Source: Neoarius graeffei
Taxonomy: Eukaryota; Chordata; Actinopteri; Siluriformes; Ariidae
Assembly: GCF_027579695.1 (NCBI RefSeq)
Contig: NC_083577.1
Location: 30,865,198-30,929,197, forward strand
Length of the DNA: 64,000 nucleotides
Reading direction: 5' to 3'
This document shows, piece by piece, positions 1 to 11,399 of the stretch. Made by a program: the position numbers and the translations under genes. Numbering within the stretch: position 1 is the first letter of the stretch; every line of letters starts with the position of its first letter. The notes under the pieces are model-generated. The model was given only the letters and a program-made list of their open reading frames with translations, was not told the DNA's origin and ran no database searches.

Positions 1-1362
1 TATCTTAAAATATATTATGATATATTTTGAAAGCACAAGGAAGTCAAAATAATAAGTGAAATGACACACTGTCTTGAAATAACAAGGTATTAACTCAAAA
101 TAATGACTTAGCATTTAATTAAAATTACAAAAGTGTGTTTAAATGCAGAATGAGCTGAAAAGAATTTTATTTTATTTATGTTTTAAATAGTTTAAATAAA
201 CTGAGAATTTGTTTCTTAGTTTATTCTCAGTAAATATGTCTTTACTGTATTTGTACTTGTTTGCATTTGCTGTTAATCTTGGATTAAACGTGTGTGTGTG
301 TGTGTGTGAGAAACTGTGCAGTGGAGGAGAATTCCAGCTCTAAGTTTCCCTCCACCAGCAGTTTGTGGTTTTGTAAAGATCAGATGGATTTGTATGTTAA
401 TGCTGCATTAGGTGATGATTCACAAGTTCAAATCAATTCTGAGTGAAATAAATTCACTTTGTTCATTCTGATATTAAACACTGTTAATCTGCAGAATAGG
501 ACAATTAAATATGCACAAATAAATATATCTGTAATCTGTGTAATGTTTATTATTAACAGTTAAACTGTGTGACATGTACAGTTATATATATTTGTACAGA
601 TGTGTGCAGTGGTTGTTGTTATTTACATGATTAGTATCAGGGATGTGTTCAGTTTAATGTGTGTGTAAGTGATCACTGAGAGGATGTGGAAGAGAGAGAG
701 GCAGGTGAGAGAGTCAGTCATTAAAGGTGTTAAAAGCAACAATTTTCTCAATGTTCTCTATCGTCATTTAACCGCAAGTTATATTTAACTCTCATCCATT
801 ATCCCTGACTGCTGTATCATATGGGTTAAAACATGACAAGATCTGTCTCGTCTATAATAAATAAAAATTAAACATTTAGGCCTAGGTATTTTATTTTTGT
901 CCCATGTCTTCCCACTACACAGTGTCCCAACTTTTTTGGAATTGGGGTTGTATTATTATTACAAAGCTTTGTTAAATACTTGATTCTGATTGGTTTACAG
1001 TCTGTTTTTTCTTTATTACAAACTGTTGTTATAGACCACGACATTACCAGAAGCAATAAAATCATTTTACAACAATATTTTGTGTCAGATTGTTGAGTTC
1101 TTTAGTACATCGCTGTGTAATAAATGGGATAATGTATAGTGAGCCGATTCTTATCGCAAAATAAAACCCCTTCAGGGTGATTCAAGACCTTCTCTGCTTT
1201 GTGTTGGACTCCTGCATCACCCTGTCAGGGTGTATTTCATGATAATAACCAGCTTACTGTACATTATCGCTCACTCATTTACATGAACATAATGATCCTT
1301 GGCCTAAACTAACCTGGAGCCATGGGTTCTTTGCAAACGATCACGAACAATGCAAAAGTCCT
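1..1362. other. Intergenic, AT-rich, no gene seen
   Basis: No coding region is supported here. It holds a short TG microsatellite near 290-309 and one isolated Tc1/mariner end at 917-950. The remaining sequence is AT-rich and I recognise nothing else in it. Confidence 0.6.
917..950 (-). mobile_element. Solo terminal inverted repeat of a Tc1/mariner element (family D)
   Basis: The stretch reads as the right end of the family whose complete copies sit at 52491-53468 and 54676-56233, ending GGAATTGGGGTTG followed by TA. No matching left end was found nearby, so this is a remnant. Confidence 0.6.
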
Positions 1363-1471
1363 GATGGTTTGTGCTGCTTACGGCTGTTCTAATAGATCAA
1401 CCCTGGGGGAGAAAAAGAAAAACAAGGGCTACAGAAATGGACAAAGTTCCCCATCCAGCTACCGCTGCTAA
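1363..1471 (+). pseudogene. Possible THAP-like N-terminal ORF fragment
   Basis: An ATG opens a 35-codon frame starting MVCAAYGCSNRS. The C-x4-C spacing and the position right after the start resemble the first zinc ligands of a THAP domain (C2CH zinc finger, DNA binding). The frame stops after 35 codons and no downstream C-x2-H was found in frame. It may be a decayed transposon exon or a chance match. The clearer THAP exon at 16551-16850 lies in a transposon, which favours a mobile origin. Confidence 0.25.
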
Positions 1472-3146
1472 ACAAACGAGCACTGTGTCTTTTTCGAGAC
1501 CATTATTGAGTATGAACACGATCCAGTTTTCCTCTTACAGTTCATGTTTGAATTTTACCAAAAGGTCTGTTTTGTGTGCCAGGCTTTGGACTTTCTGGAT
1601 TTATATATTTATTTATTTTTGAATGTAAGGTCAGAGATCTTGATTTGCAGCACAGCTCATGACAACAATCATGATGACAGTGGAATGTTTGAAGAGAAAC
1701 AGAGATCATCAGTGTGTTTAAACTGTGAAACCTTTTAAAGCTTGACTTGGAAACCTGATGGACAGGTGTTTAATTGTCCAAATACTTTTGGGGGCCTTGC
1801 ATAAGATTCCACAACCATCCCCGAGTGGGACTAGTTGGACAGATACTGTGGGTTTTTCTCTATCTTTCAATTCAATTTAGGACTGTAAGTAGATTTTTAT
1901 GAGGAACACTAATTTTGAAGCTGTACTGCCTTTCAGATTTTTCAAGTTTAGGTCATAAAAAGAATTTTCCCCTGACACCCAATTATTTTTTTGTTTAATG
2001 GAGCAGACGCTACTGAATTCAAATCACAGATTTCCAATTTTATTAGTTTTTTTCACAGAACAATGAATGAATTAAGGGCCATGTGGCGCAAAATTTTCCG
2101 CTATTTTTTCCTGCTTCACCATGACCCAATTCAAAATACTACATCATGCATCACGTGGTGGGCTTTCCCCGTTTGTGCAAGGCATTATGGGATACAAATT
2201 TGAAACAGGAGAGAAAAATGGAGGATGTGAGTGTGCGAATGAAATGTGAAAGACCTACTACAGTAACGGAAAGCGAGAGGAAAAGACGTTTTGTTGCGAA
2301 GGAAAGGAAACTCAGGACCAAACTAATAAATATCGGCGGTCAGCAAACACTTCGGTGTGATCAGCTGTTCGTTTAGTGACAGAATGATGGAACTGTCAGT
2401 GTACAGTCACAGGTAAACCTGTAAATGGCAGTAATGCAACGCTGTGGATGCCAGCTGCCATAAAACCCCAAAGAAGAAGCAGGTAAACCTGAGCATGCGC
2501 ACACAGACTTCCTCTGTCGGCTTGACTGCACGAAGTGAGCGATTTCATGCACATTATTTGGTCAGGAATCCCCTCAAATCACTTCCCAGCCATAGAATGG
2601 CCTGGCTTTTTTTTATCCCCAGCTGGCTGAAAGGCCCAAAGAGGGATTATGTCGTGGCAAAATCCTTCTGTCTGTCCATCTGTCTGTCCCGGAAAGGGTT
2701 CTCACCTTCTGCAATCAACTCCTCTCACAATTTTTGGAGGAATTTCACAAAACTTGGCAAAAGGCTTTGTTATAGGACAGTAATACGCATATTAAAATTT
2801 AATTTGCAATATTTTGTCAGGGGGATATTGTGCTCTTAGAGCACCCTTATTTCGATATTACAGAAATAAACATACATCACAATGACCAAATTTCAGCGGG
2901 AACTAAACTTCACCGATTCTATGAAATCGAAAGGCCGTCTACTTTTAAATTCATCTGGAGGGCCGGATTATAATCTTCATCAAACTGGTCATACGTTCAA
3001 CACCCTGCCTTCTGTGAAATGGGATATGAGAGAATGAACTTGGTGCTGCTGTGATTTCACACTTGAGTGAACAGCAGTGTGTCAGAAAGCTGTCTCTTTC
3101 TTTTTCTCTTCATCATGTTGGCTTTGGGCCTTAAAATATACAATTC
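1472..3146. other. Intergenic repeat-like sequence, no gene supported
   Basis: Several short open frames occur, but none has recognisable motifs. A frame from 2218 starting MEDVSVRMKCERP is basic and 52 codons long. Nothing here supports a host gene; parts look like unclassified interspersed repeats. Confidence 0.4.
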
Positions 3147-3520
3147 TGTGCAAAAGTCTTAGGCACATGTAAAGAAATGCTGTAGAATAAAAATGGTTTA
3201 AAAATAATGACATGAAATGTTTCAACATTAAAAAAATACTATAAACAATAAGCCATAAGCCATAATAAATGAAACAAAGTCAATATTTGGTGTGAGATGA
3301 CCCTTTGCTTAAAAAAAAATAGTAGTCTCAGGCACAATAAGTGCAATTTTATGCGGAAATGAGCTGTAGGTTTTACTGAGCATCTTACAGAACCAGCCAC
3401 AGTTCTTCTGGACACTTTGACTCTCACACTCGCTTCTTCATTTTGCACCAAAACCCAGCAGCCTTCATTATGTTTTCTTTTTTCATCTGAAAAGTGCTCT
3501 CTTCTGTAATATGCTGCTCA
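3147..3520 (+). mobile_element. Left end of a Tc1-like element (GTGCAAAAGTCTTAGGCAC family)
   Basis: The block begins with TGTGCAAAAGTCTTAGGCAC and is closely matched by 59328-59690, including the downstream GAGCTGTAGGTTTTACTGAG stretch. Only the left end is present. To its right lies the body of a different Tc1 family (3530-7720), so the two are joined as a chimera or overlap by insertion. Confidence 0.6.
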
Positions 3521-3759
3521 GAAACTATTTTTTTCTGTACTGATTAGGTGATCACCTGAACCAAATCTTATTTAATGTGGAAAAGTATAAAAACCACTGC
3601 TGTGGTCATCACTATTCTTTTGCAATAGGACCAGTTTGGATGGTGAAAACAGTGCGTGTAGTACCTTAAATTTAATTGGAATACAAAAATATCTATGTAT
3701 CATGCCAAAAGAGTGAAAAAGAAAAGTTTTGAGTGAGGAAAAGAAGGGTTCCAATTCTG

Positions 3760-4453
3760 GCTTTACTGGCAGAGAGATACAGTGAGTGTCAGGTTGCTTC
3801 CATCCTCAAAATTTCAAAGATAGCAGTTCATAAGAACAAGGTCAAACAGCAGACATTAGGGACAACAAAGTTACAGACTGGCAGAGGGTGAAAACGACTC
3901 TCCACTGACCAGGATGATCATCAGCTCCTTCAAGTGTCACTCAACAACCATAGGATGACATGAAGTGACCTGCAAAAAGAATGGCATATGGCAGCTGGGG
4001 TTAAGTGCACGGCAAGGACTGTTTGAAACAGGCCCCTCCAGGAGGGGCTGAAGTCATGCAAAGTGAGAAAAAAGCCCTTCATCAAAGAAGAGCCAGGCTG
4101 AGGTTTGCTAAAGACCATAAGGATTGGACCATGAAGGACTGGAGTAAGGTCATCTTCTTTGATGAGTCCATGTTTCATCTTTTCCCATCACCTAGTCATC
4201 TAGTTGTTAGATGGAGACCTTGAGAAACTTACAAGCCACTTTGTCTCATACCCATTGTGAAATTTGGTGGATGATCAGTGATGATCTGGGGGTGCTTCAG
4301 CAAGGCTGGAATGGGGCAGATTTTTGTTTGTGAAGGACACATGAATCAAGCCATGTACAAGGTTATCCTGGAAGAAAACTTGCTTCCTTCTGCTCTGGCA
4401 ATGTTCCCTAACTCTGAGGATTGGGTTTTACAGTAGCGGAATGCTCCATGCCA
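3760..4453 (+). pseudogene. Tc1-like transposase, N-terminal and central part, decayed
   Basis: Frame-broken coding similar to Tc1 transposases: the piece around 4086-4220 reads RARLRFAKDHKDWTMKDWSK then VIFFDESMFHLFPSPSHLV. The FDES motif corresponds to the first catalytic aspartate of the DDE triad. Several stops and shifts make it inactive. The reading stops at 4453 where the foldback begins and resumes at 6623. Confidence 0.7.
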
Positions 4454-4693
4454 CACTGTAAAAAAAAATAGTTGAGAATACTTGAAATTTCAAGGCAACC
4501 GTCTGCATTAAGAATTTTATGTTTTGCCAACGATGTGCCCATGATAATCCAAACTATGATAAAACTGTTATCTTTATTAAGAATTCTTAATTAAGTCAAT
4601 TTTCAATTCCTCATTCTGCCAACATAGATTTCTCTTTTTGCTGAACAGTGGCATTCACAGTAGTGCAAAAAGGCAATTGAGGTTATCACAATT

Positions 4694-4858
4694 ATTTTTT
4701 TTTAGATTTTTTTCACCTCTATTTGGATAGGACAGCATAGAGACAGGAAATGAGCGGGAGAGATGGGGAGGGATCGGAAAATAACCTCGGGTCGGAACCG
4801 AACCCGGGTCCCCGGATTTATGGTATGGCGCCTTATCCACCTGAGCCACGACGTCCCT
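4694..4858 (-). repeat. tRNA-derived SINE, family 2
   Basis: Read on the - strand it starts GTCGTGGCTCAGGTGGATAA (A-box-like) and has a B-box GGTTCGATTCC-like element, then a tail ending in AATAAAGG-type sequence. It is flanked by near-identical duplications GAGGTTATCACAATT (4679-4693) and GAGGTTATCATAATT (4859-4873), as expected for LINE-driven insertion. Confidence 0.75.
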
Positions 4859-5151
4859 GAGGTTATCATAATTTATCATTAAACTATACATGCCTTTTTT
4901 CATTGTTCTACACACTGTAAAAAAGAATAGTTGAGAATACTTGAAATTTCAAGGCAACAGTCTGCATTAATAATTTTATGTTTTGCCAACGATGTGCCCA
5001 TGATAATCCAAACTATGATAACACTGTTATCTTTATTAAGAATTCTTAATTAAGTCAATTTTCAATTCCTCATTCTGCCAACATAGATTTCTCTTTTTGC
5101 TGAACAGTGGCATTCACAGTAGTACAAAAAGGCAATTGAGGTTATCACAAT

Positions 5152-5308
5152 TTTTTGGGGGGGCTTTTTTCACCTTTATTTGGATAGGACAGTGTAGAGA
5201 CAGGAAATGAGCAGGAGAGAGAGAGATCAGGAAATTACCTCAGGTCAGAATCAAACCCAGGCCCCCAGATTTATGGTATGGCGCCTTATCCACCTGAGCC
5301 ACGACAAC
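5152..5308 (-). repeat. tRNA-derived SINE, family 2
   Basis: Second copy in the left foldback arm. Same A-box and B-box organisation as the copy at 4694-4858. The sequence after its head differs from that in the first copy, so this arm is a rearranged version. Confidence 0.7.
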
Positions 5309-5795
5309 ATGAGCTTCAACCGGAGAGAGAACCACATTGCCCAGCCTTTGCATTTGGGAGAGGAAACCACGTGTCTTGGTCATTCAGAGCATGCGCTGAA
5401 TAAACACCTGTGACAATTATGTATTTTCAATTCAGATTATTCACTATTGTATATTTACACATCATTGAGGTGCACCCTATCAGTTTGATGTGGATTTTTC
5501 TTGATGTGGATAATTCTAAAAAATAGAATTACGCTTTGTTCAAGTAATTCCATATTCACAATTGAATGGACAAGAAAATATGAATAATTATTAACGAACA
5601 GAAAAATCCACATCAAACTGATAGGGTGCATCTCAATGATGTGTAAATATGCAATAGTGAATAATCTGAATTGAAAATACATAATTGCCACAGGTGTTTA
5701 TTCAGCGCATGCTCTTAATGACCAAGACACGGGGTTTCCTCTCCCAAATGCAAAGGCTGGGCAATGTGGTTCTCTCTCCGGTTGAAGCTCATGTT

Positions 5796-5951
5796 GTCGT
5801 GGCTCAGGTGGATAAGGCGCCATACCATAAATCCGGGGACCCGGGTTCGATTCCGACCTGAGGTCATTTCCCGAGCCCCCTCTCTCTCCTGCTCATTTCC
5901 TGTCTCTACACTGTCCTATCCAAATAAAGGTAAAAAAAGCCCCCCCAAAAA
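5796..5951 (+). repeat. tRNA-derived SINE, family 2
   Basis: Copy in the right foldback arm, inverted relative to 5152-5308. Head GTCGTGGCTCAGGTGGATAA, B-box GGGTTCGATTCC, tail TCCAAATAAAGG followed by A and C runs. Confidence 0.7.
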
Positions 5952-6250
5952 TTGTGAGAACCTCAATTGCCTTTTTGTACTACTGTGAATGCCACTGTTC
6001 AGCAAAAAGAGAAATCTATGTTGGCAGAATGAGGAATTGAAAATTGACTTAATTAAGAATTCTTAATAAAGATAACAGTGTTATCATAGTTTGGATTATC
6101 ATGGGCATACATCGTTGGCAAAACATAAAATTCTTAATGCAGACTGTTGCCTTGAAATTTCAAGTATTCTCGACTATTCTTTTTTTACAGTGCACAATTG
6201 CAAAACTTCAATATTGAAATAAAGTTTTTAAAACCCACATCATGGGTATG

Positions 6251-6393
6251 GCGTCGTGGCTCAGGCGCCATACCATAAATCGGGGGACCTGGGTTCGATT
6301 CCGACCTGAGGTCATTTCCTGATCTCTCTCCCGCTCATTTCCTGTCTCTACACTGTCCTATCCAAATAAAGGTGAAAAAAGCCCCCCCAAAAA
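6251..6393 (+). repeat. tRNA-derived SINE, family 2, with deletion in the head
   Basis: Fourth copy, in the outer right arm. The A-box region is shortened (GTCGTGGCTCAGGCGCC), the B-box and tail are kept. Confidence 0.65.
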
Positions 6394-6622
6394 GTCTGAT
6401 TGCCTTTTTGTACTACTGTGAATGCCACTGTTCAGCAAAAAGAGAAATCTATGTTGGCAGAATGAGGAATTGAAAATTGACTTGATTAAGAATTCTTAAT
6501 AAAGATAACAGTTTTATCATAGTTTGGATTATCATGGGCACATCATTGGAAAAACATAAAATTCTTAATGCAGACTGTTCCTTGAAATTTCAAGTATTCT
6601 CAACTATTCTTTTTTTACAGTG

Positions 6623-6860
6623 CATACAGCCAGGTCAAACAAGGTGTGGATAGAAGACCACAATGGCCAGCCCAATCTCCAGACCTGAACCCCATTGAAA
6701 ACCTCTGGAATGTGATCAAGAGGAAGATGGATGGTCACAAGCCATCAAACAAAGCTGAGATGATCGAATTTTTGCACCAGGAGTGGCATAAAGTCACAAT
6801 AGAGCAATGTGAAAGACTGGTGGAGAGCATGCCAAGAGGTATGAAAGTTATGGAGTGTGG
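6623..6860 (+). pseudogene. Tc1-like transposase, C-terminal part
   Basis: From 6646 the frame reads [20 protein letters not shown], the conserved block that supplies the last acidic residue of the DDE triad (E in NPIENLW). It continues to the VESMPRGMK region near 6850 and then runs into an unrelated repeat, so the C-terminus is lost. It continues the transposase interrupted at 4453. Confidence 0.7.
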
Positions 6861-7385
6861 AGGACGGCCCCATATGGACAGTCGAAAGTCATATTTGGAA
6901 GACAGCTCTGGACACTTACAGTAATACATTTATGTTTGAGGACGACAGCTGACTTGCTAACTTTAGGACTGCAGTTGATAGTCATGAACAGTTTTGCACT
7001 CAAGTTTCCATCAATGAACAGTTTATAACTTCAACAAAACAGACTTCATGTTAAAACTATAATGATTTTCCTGGTAACACAGTTATACTTTGTGTCTATA
7101 TAGGACACATTTAAAGGAGCAAATTATTTATAATCACGCTATCTGTTATCATCCGAATGAGGATGGGTTCCCTTTTGAGTCTGGTTCCTCTTGAGGTTTC
7201 TTCCTCGTGTCGCCTGAGGGAGCTTTTCCTTGCCACCATTGCTACAGGCTTGCTCATTGGGGATAAAGCAGGGATAACTTTGGGATAAAATCAGCTTATG
7301 TTTAAAGTCTTTAATTTTCTGTAAAGCTGCTTTGCGACAGTGTCTGTTGTTCAAAGCACTCTATAAATAAACTTGACTTGACTAT
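6860..7385 (+). repeat. Interspersed teleost SINE-like repeat with AATAAACTTGACTTG tail
   Basis: Contains GAGGATGGGTTCCC, TTTTCCTTGCCACC and a 3' end CTCTATAAATAAACTTGACT with a short GACTT-type repeat tail, a combination familiar from many fish genomes. It interrupts the 3' part of the Tc1-like element. A fragment of the same 3' end lies at 13220-13281. The left boundary is approximate. Confidence 0.6.
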
Positions 7386-8019
7386 GATTAAATGCTAGTT
7401 ATTTCACCAAATATTGATTTCTGAACTCATCCTAAGTTCAAACATTGGTATTGTGTTGTATAAAATTTAATATGATCTTGATTTCTCTGCATTATTCAAG
7501 ATCTGAATACACTTAATCCTTTTGGTTATTTTGACCAGTTGTCATTTTCTGCAATTAAATGCTCCAAGTGGAAGTATTTTTATGTGGAGTTTTGAGGAAA
7601 TGTTGTCAGTAGTTTACAGAACAAAAGAAAAATATTCATGTTCCTTAAACACATATTGATAAATAGTAAAACCAGAGTAACCGATAATTTTGCAGTGGCT
7701 TCTTAAAATTTTCCAGAGCTGTGTATACCCTTATCAAAAAGAAGCAGACTTCAAGTTAATTTTATTAAGTATACTTAAGTAAAGTAAAAGTATATTTCCT
7801 TAAGTATACTTTTTTTGTACCAAGTATACTGATATCAATGTACTTACAGTATACTTGTAAGTAAACTAATCTAATACTTCTTGGGACTAAATTGGCCCAC
7901 TTTTAGTTGATAAAGTATACGTTATGTCTAAGAGAAGTAAACCTTGAGTATACAACTAGTATTTTTTATTTTGTACTGTAAGTAAACCACAAGTAAACTT
8001 ATATACTAATAGTTTACTA

Positions 8020-8290
8020 GTTCTATACTTGTAGTCCACTCTTTAGTTTACAAAAGCATACTTCATAGTACACTGGAAATATACTATGAGTTACTTGTTT
8101 TATACTTCTAGTCCACTTTTTAGTTTACTAAAGTATACTTTGTAGTATACTGGAAATATACTATTGGTTTACTCGTTACACACTTCTAGTCCACTTTTTA
8201 GTTTATAAAAGTATATTTTATAGCATATTGGAAATATACTATTAGTTACTGGTTATATACATCTAGTCCATGCTTTAGTTTTGAAGTATA
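8020..8290 (+). repeat. Tandem repeat, about 75-bp unit
   Basis: Three to four imperfect units, each with a CTAGTCCACT-type core, AGTTTAC-AAAGTATACTT and TGGAAATATACTAT. It lies in the AAGTATACT element. Confidence 0.6.
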
Positions 8291-8501
8291 CTGCAATTAC
8301 CCTTCTAGGTATACTATTAGTTTTCGCGCCCTAACCCTTACCTCATGCACATTACCAGGAGACAACTTAAGTGTTTTGTACCTTAAGTTACAATGAAGTT
8401 ATAAAGGTAAGAATTCACAAAATAACAATAGATACTCAGGATTAAGAACATATTAATTTTCTTTCAAAAAAATCAAAATTTAAAGTAACATTGTATTAAA
8501 T

Positions 8502-8870
8502 GGGGCAGCACGGTGGTGTAGTGGTTAGCGCTGTCGCCTCACAGCAAGAAGGTCCGGGTTCGAGCCCCGTGGCCGGCGAGGGCCTTTCTGTGCGGAGTTT
8601 GCATGTTCTCCCCGTGTCCGCGTGGGTTTCCTCCGGGTGCTCCAGTTTCCCCCACAGTCCAAAGACATGCAGGTTAGGTTAACTGGTGACTCTAAATTGA
8701 CCGTAGGTATGAGTGTGAATGGTTGTCTGTGTCTATGTGTCAGCCCTGTGATGACCTGGCGACTTGTCCAGGGTGTACCCCGCCTTTCGCCCGTAGTCAG
8801 CTGGGATAGGCTCCAGCTTGCCTGCGACCCTGTAGAACAGGATAAAGCGGCTACAGATAATGAGATGAGA
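8502..8870 (+). repeat. tRNA-derived SINE, family 1
   Basis: tRNA-like head with A-box GGTGTAGTGGTTAGC and B-box GGGTTCGAGCCCC, a body with CCCCCACAGTCCAAAGACAT, and a 3' GATAATGAGATGAGA tail. Flanked by the duplication TTGTATTAAATG (8491-8502 and 8871-8882). Confidence 0.85.
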
Positions 8871-9283
8871 TTGTATTAAATGCCAAAGTATAAAAAAATG
8901 GCAATGACGACTGAAATTGACATCCAAGCTCAAAAGAAAGAAAGAAATTAATTAATTATCCCACTCCTGAGAAATAATAATAATAATAATAAAAAACCTT
9001 TGATGAAATTTGACTTGTTTTTGATGAAATTGTAAAAATTCAGATGTATTTCGGTGATGGTGTATAATGACAGCCAGTATGATTCAAGTCTGTCGCAATG
9101 TTCTCTCTCACCTTTGTTTTCAAATTTGTTGGCAAATAAAATAAGAGAAGTGTTTATCTGTCTCTTTGTGGGTTAAAAACACTATACAGTATAGGCTACA
9201 TAAAAGATAAGTTTAAGTTCCAACACTGTTTACTCTTAAGCTATTCCACGCCAGTGCTGACCACAAACTTACACGTGTAAGTT

Positions 9284-9358
9284 TACAACCCCAATTCCAA
9301 AAAAATTGGGACAAAGTACAAATTGTAAATAAAAACAGAATGCAATAATTTACAAATC
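9284..9358 (+). mobile_element. Left terminal inverted repeat of a family D Tc1/mariner element
   Basis: Reads ACAACCCCAATTCCAAAAAA then GGGACAAAGTACAAATTG, matching the left end of 52491-53468. At 9359 it passes abruptly into the transposase of another Tc1 family. Confidence 0.65.
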
Positions 9359-10169
9359 GACTTGGCCATTCCAAAACATTAACTTTATTCTTCTTTAACC
9401 ATTCTTTGGTAGAACGACTTGTGTGCTTAGGGTCGCTGTCTTGCTGCATGACCCACCTTCTCTTGAGATTCAGTTCATGGACAGATGTCCTGACATTTTC
9501 CTTAAGAATTCGTTGGTATAATTCAGAATTCATTGTTCCATCAATGATGGCAAGCCGTCCTGGCCCAGATGCAGCAAAACAGGCCCAAACCATGATACTA
9601 CCACCACCATGTTTCCCAGATGGGATAAGGTTCTTATGCTGGAATGCAGTGTTTTCCTTTCTCCAAACATAACGCTTCTCATTTAAACCAAAAAGTTCTA
9701 TTTTGGTCTCATCCATCCACAAAACATTTTTCCAATAGCCTTCTGTCTTGTCCACATGATCTTTAGCAAACTGCAGACAAGCAGCAATGTTCTTTTTGGA
9801 GAGCAGTGGCTTTCTCCTTGTAACCCTGCTATGCACACCATTGTTGTACAGTGTTCTCCTGATGGTGGACTCATGAACAGTAACATTAGCCAATGTGAGA
9901 GAGGCCTTCAGTTGCTTAGAAGTTACTCTGGGGTCCTTTGTGACCTTGCCAACTATTACACGCCTTGCTCTTGAAGTGATCTTTGTTGATCGACCACTCC
10001 TGGGGAGGGTAACAATGGTCTTGAATTTCCTCCATTTGTACACAATCTGTCTGACTGTGGATTGGTGGAGTCCAAACTCTTTAGAGATGGTTTTGTAACC
10101 TTTTCCAGCCTGATGAGCATCAACAACACTTTTTCTGAGGTCCTCAGAAATCTCCTTTGTTCGTGCCAT
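9359..10169 (-). pseudogene. Tc1-like transposase, family B, C-terminally truncated
   Basis: From ATG at 10169 the frame runs unbroken for about 270 codons: N-terminal paired-like helix-turn-helix region ([20 protein letters not shown]), then a linker with a GRP-like PRSGRSTK, then the catalytic core with WMDETK (first D) and QQDSDPKHTS (second D). It ends at WPSR where the element is cut, so the block with the last catalytic E (NPIE in copy 2) is absent. It is therefore inactive although the remaining frame has no stop. The in-frame extension upstream to 10247 is probably untranslated. The tail after 9358 is foreign. Confidence 0.8.
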
Positions 10170-10539
10170 GATACACTTCCACAAACATGTGTTGTGAAGA
10201 TCAGACTTTGATAGATCCCTGTTCTTTAAATAAAACAGGGTGCCCACTCACACCTGATTGTCATCCCATTGATTGAAAACACCTGACTCTAATTTCACCT
10301 TCAAATTAACTGCTAATCCTAGAGGTTCACATACTTTTGCCACTCACAGCTATGTAATATTGGATAATTTTCCTCAATAAATAAATGACCAAGTATAATA
10401 TTTTTATTTCATTTGTTTAACTGGGTTCTCTTTATCTACTTTTAGGACTTGTGTGAAAATCCGATGATGTTTTAGGTCATATTTATGCAGCAATATAGAA
10501 AATTCTAAAGGGTTCACAAACTTTCAAGCACCACTGTAA
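9359..10539 (-). mobile_element. Tc1-like element, family B, copy 1, 3'-truncated
   Basis: The + strand right edge ends CTTTCAAGCACCACTG then TA, the same terminus as copies at 18972-20580 and 47005-48576. The other end is missing and is replaced by a family D terminus at 9358. TA at the right edge falls inside a MITE (AC-CA-TA-AGTTG), showing it inserted there. Confidence 0.75.
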
Positions 10540-10987
10540 GTTGTAAAATGAATAGAAAATATAGTCGAGACTTTTTTCTGGCCATTTTGAGCATTTAATC
10601 GACCCCACAAATGTGATGCTCCAGAAACTCAATCTGCTCAAAGGAAGGTCAGTTTTATAGCTTCTCTAAAGAGCTCAACTGTTTTCAGCTGTGCTAACAT
10701 GATTGTACAAGGGTTTTCTAATCATCCATTAGCCTTCTGAGGCAATGAGCAAACACATTGTACCATTAGAACACTGGAGTGAGAGTTGCTGGAAATGGGC
10801 CTCTATACACCTATGGAGATATTGCACCAAAAACCAGACATTTGCAGCTAGAATAGTCATTTACCACATTAGCAATGTATAGAGTGGATTTCTGATTAGT
10901 TTCAAGTGATCTTCATTGAAAATAACAGTGCTTTTCTTTCAAAAATAAGGACATTTCAAAGTGACCCCAAACTTTTGAACGGTAGTG
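10540..10987 (+). mobile_element. Tc1-type MITE (CACTACCGTTCAAAAGTTTG family), 5' end missing
   Basis: Matches 29580-30107 and the inverse copy 39669-40196 from the TAAGTTG position on, and ends GAACGGTAGTG followed by TA. Its left 80 bp are missing because of the Tc1 family B insertion and a following deletion. Confidence 0.75.
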
Positions 10988-11399
10988 TACTGTATATCAC
11001 AAAGAAGCCAATATGTGAGGAAAAAGAAGTAGTTTATAGGCTCCTATCAAAAGGATAAGCACAACTACAGGGCAAGTACACTTAAACATAAGAGACAAAT
11101 AATTTATTTGTCTCTTATTGTCTTTATAAGACACAAATATTTTAATACTTTATTACACTTTTGTTAAGTATATCTTGATCAAAAGTTTAAGTTTAAGCTT
11201 AATATACCTCGACTTTTCTATATACTTTTCAGTATAAGCCAAGTATACTTCTATATAACTTTATTAAGTACATCTCTGATAAGTAAATAAAAAGTAAAAT
11301 GAAAGCGTACTGTCTTGTTTTTAGTTTAAAAGAAGTATACTAGAAGCACACTTGAATAAACTTCTTTTTTGGAAGCGTGTTTATATATAAGATGGGTAG

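Larger units (their letters stand above)
4454..6622. mobile_element. Foldback (palindromic) element with CACTGTAAAAA ends
   Basis: The block starts CACTGTAAAAAAAAATAG and ends with the inverse, CTATTCTTTTTTTACAGTG. Inside it, 4913-6192 is a near-perfect inverted repeat: left arm 4913-5501, right arm 5599-6192, loop about 97 bp. Partial further arms lie outside (4454-4912 and 6193-6622). Each of the four arm copies carries one tRNA-derived SINE. No transposase coding is present. It splits the Tc1-like transposase of the host element. Confidence 0.8.
3530..7720 (+). mobile_element. Tc1-like element (family C), decayed, carrying two insertions
   Basis: Decayed transposase coding is read on the + strand at about 3760-4453 and again at 6623-6860. 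The right end, ending GTTTTACT-rich TIR then CCAGAGCTGTG and TA, lies at about 7590-7720. A foldback element (4454-6622) and a SINE-like repeat (about 6860-7385) interrupt it. The matching left TIR (CAGCTCTGG...) is missing. The left boundary is approximate. Confidence 0.65.
7736..11370. mobile_element. Non-coding composite element built of AAGTATACT motifs
   Basis: Ends look inverted: AAAAAGAAGCAGACTTCAAG at 7736 and, on the other strand, AAAAAAGAAGTTTATTCAAG at about 11370. Between them are dozens of AAGTATACT or AGTATACT motifs, including about three tandem units of roughly 75 bp at 8020-8290 (CTAGTCCACTTTTTAGTTTA...). No coding. Later insertions: a SINE (8502-8870), a truncated Tc1 copy (9359-10539) and a 3'-end MITE (10540-10987). 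Classification is unknown to me. Confidence 0.5.

Noticed and set aside
8513-8590. tRNA gene in the head of the SINE copies
   Set aside because: A-box and B-box are present, but the cloverleaf is degenerate, every copy continues into the SINE body, and target duplications surround the whole unit. The same holds for family 2 SINEs in 4694-6393.
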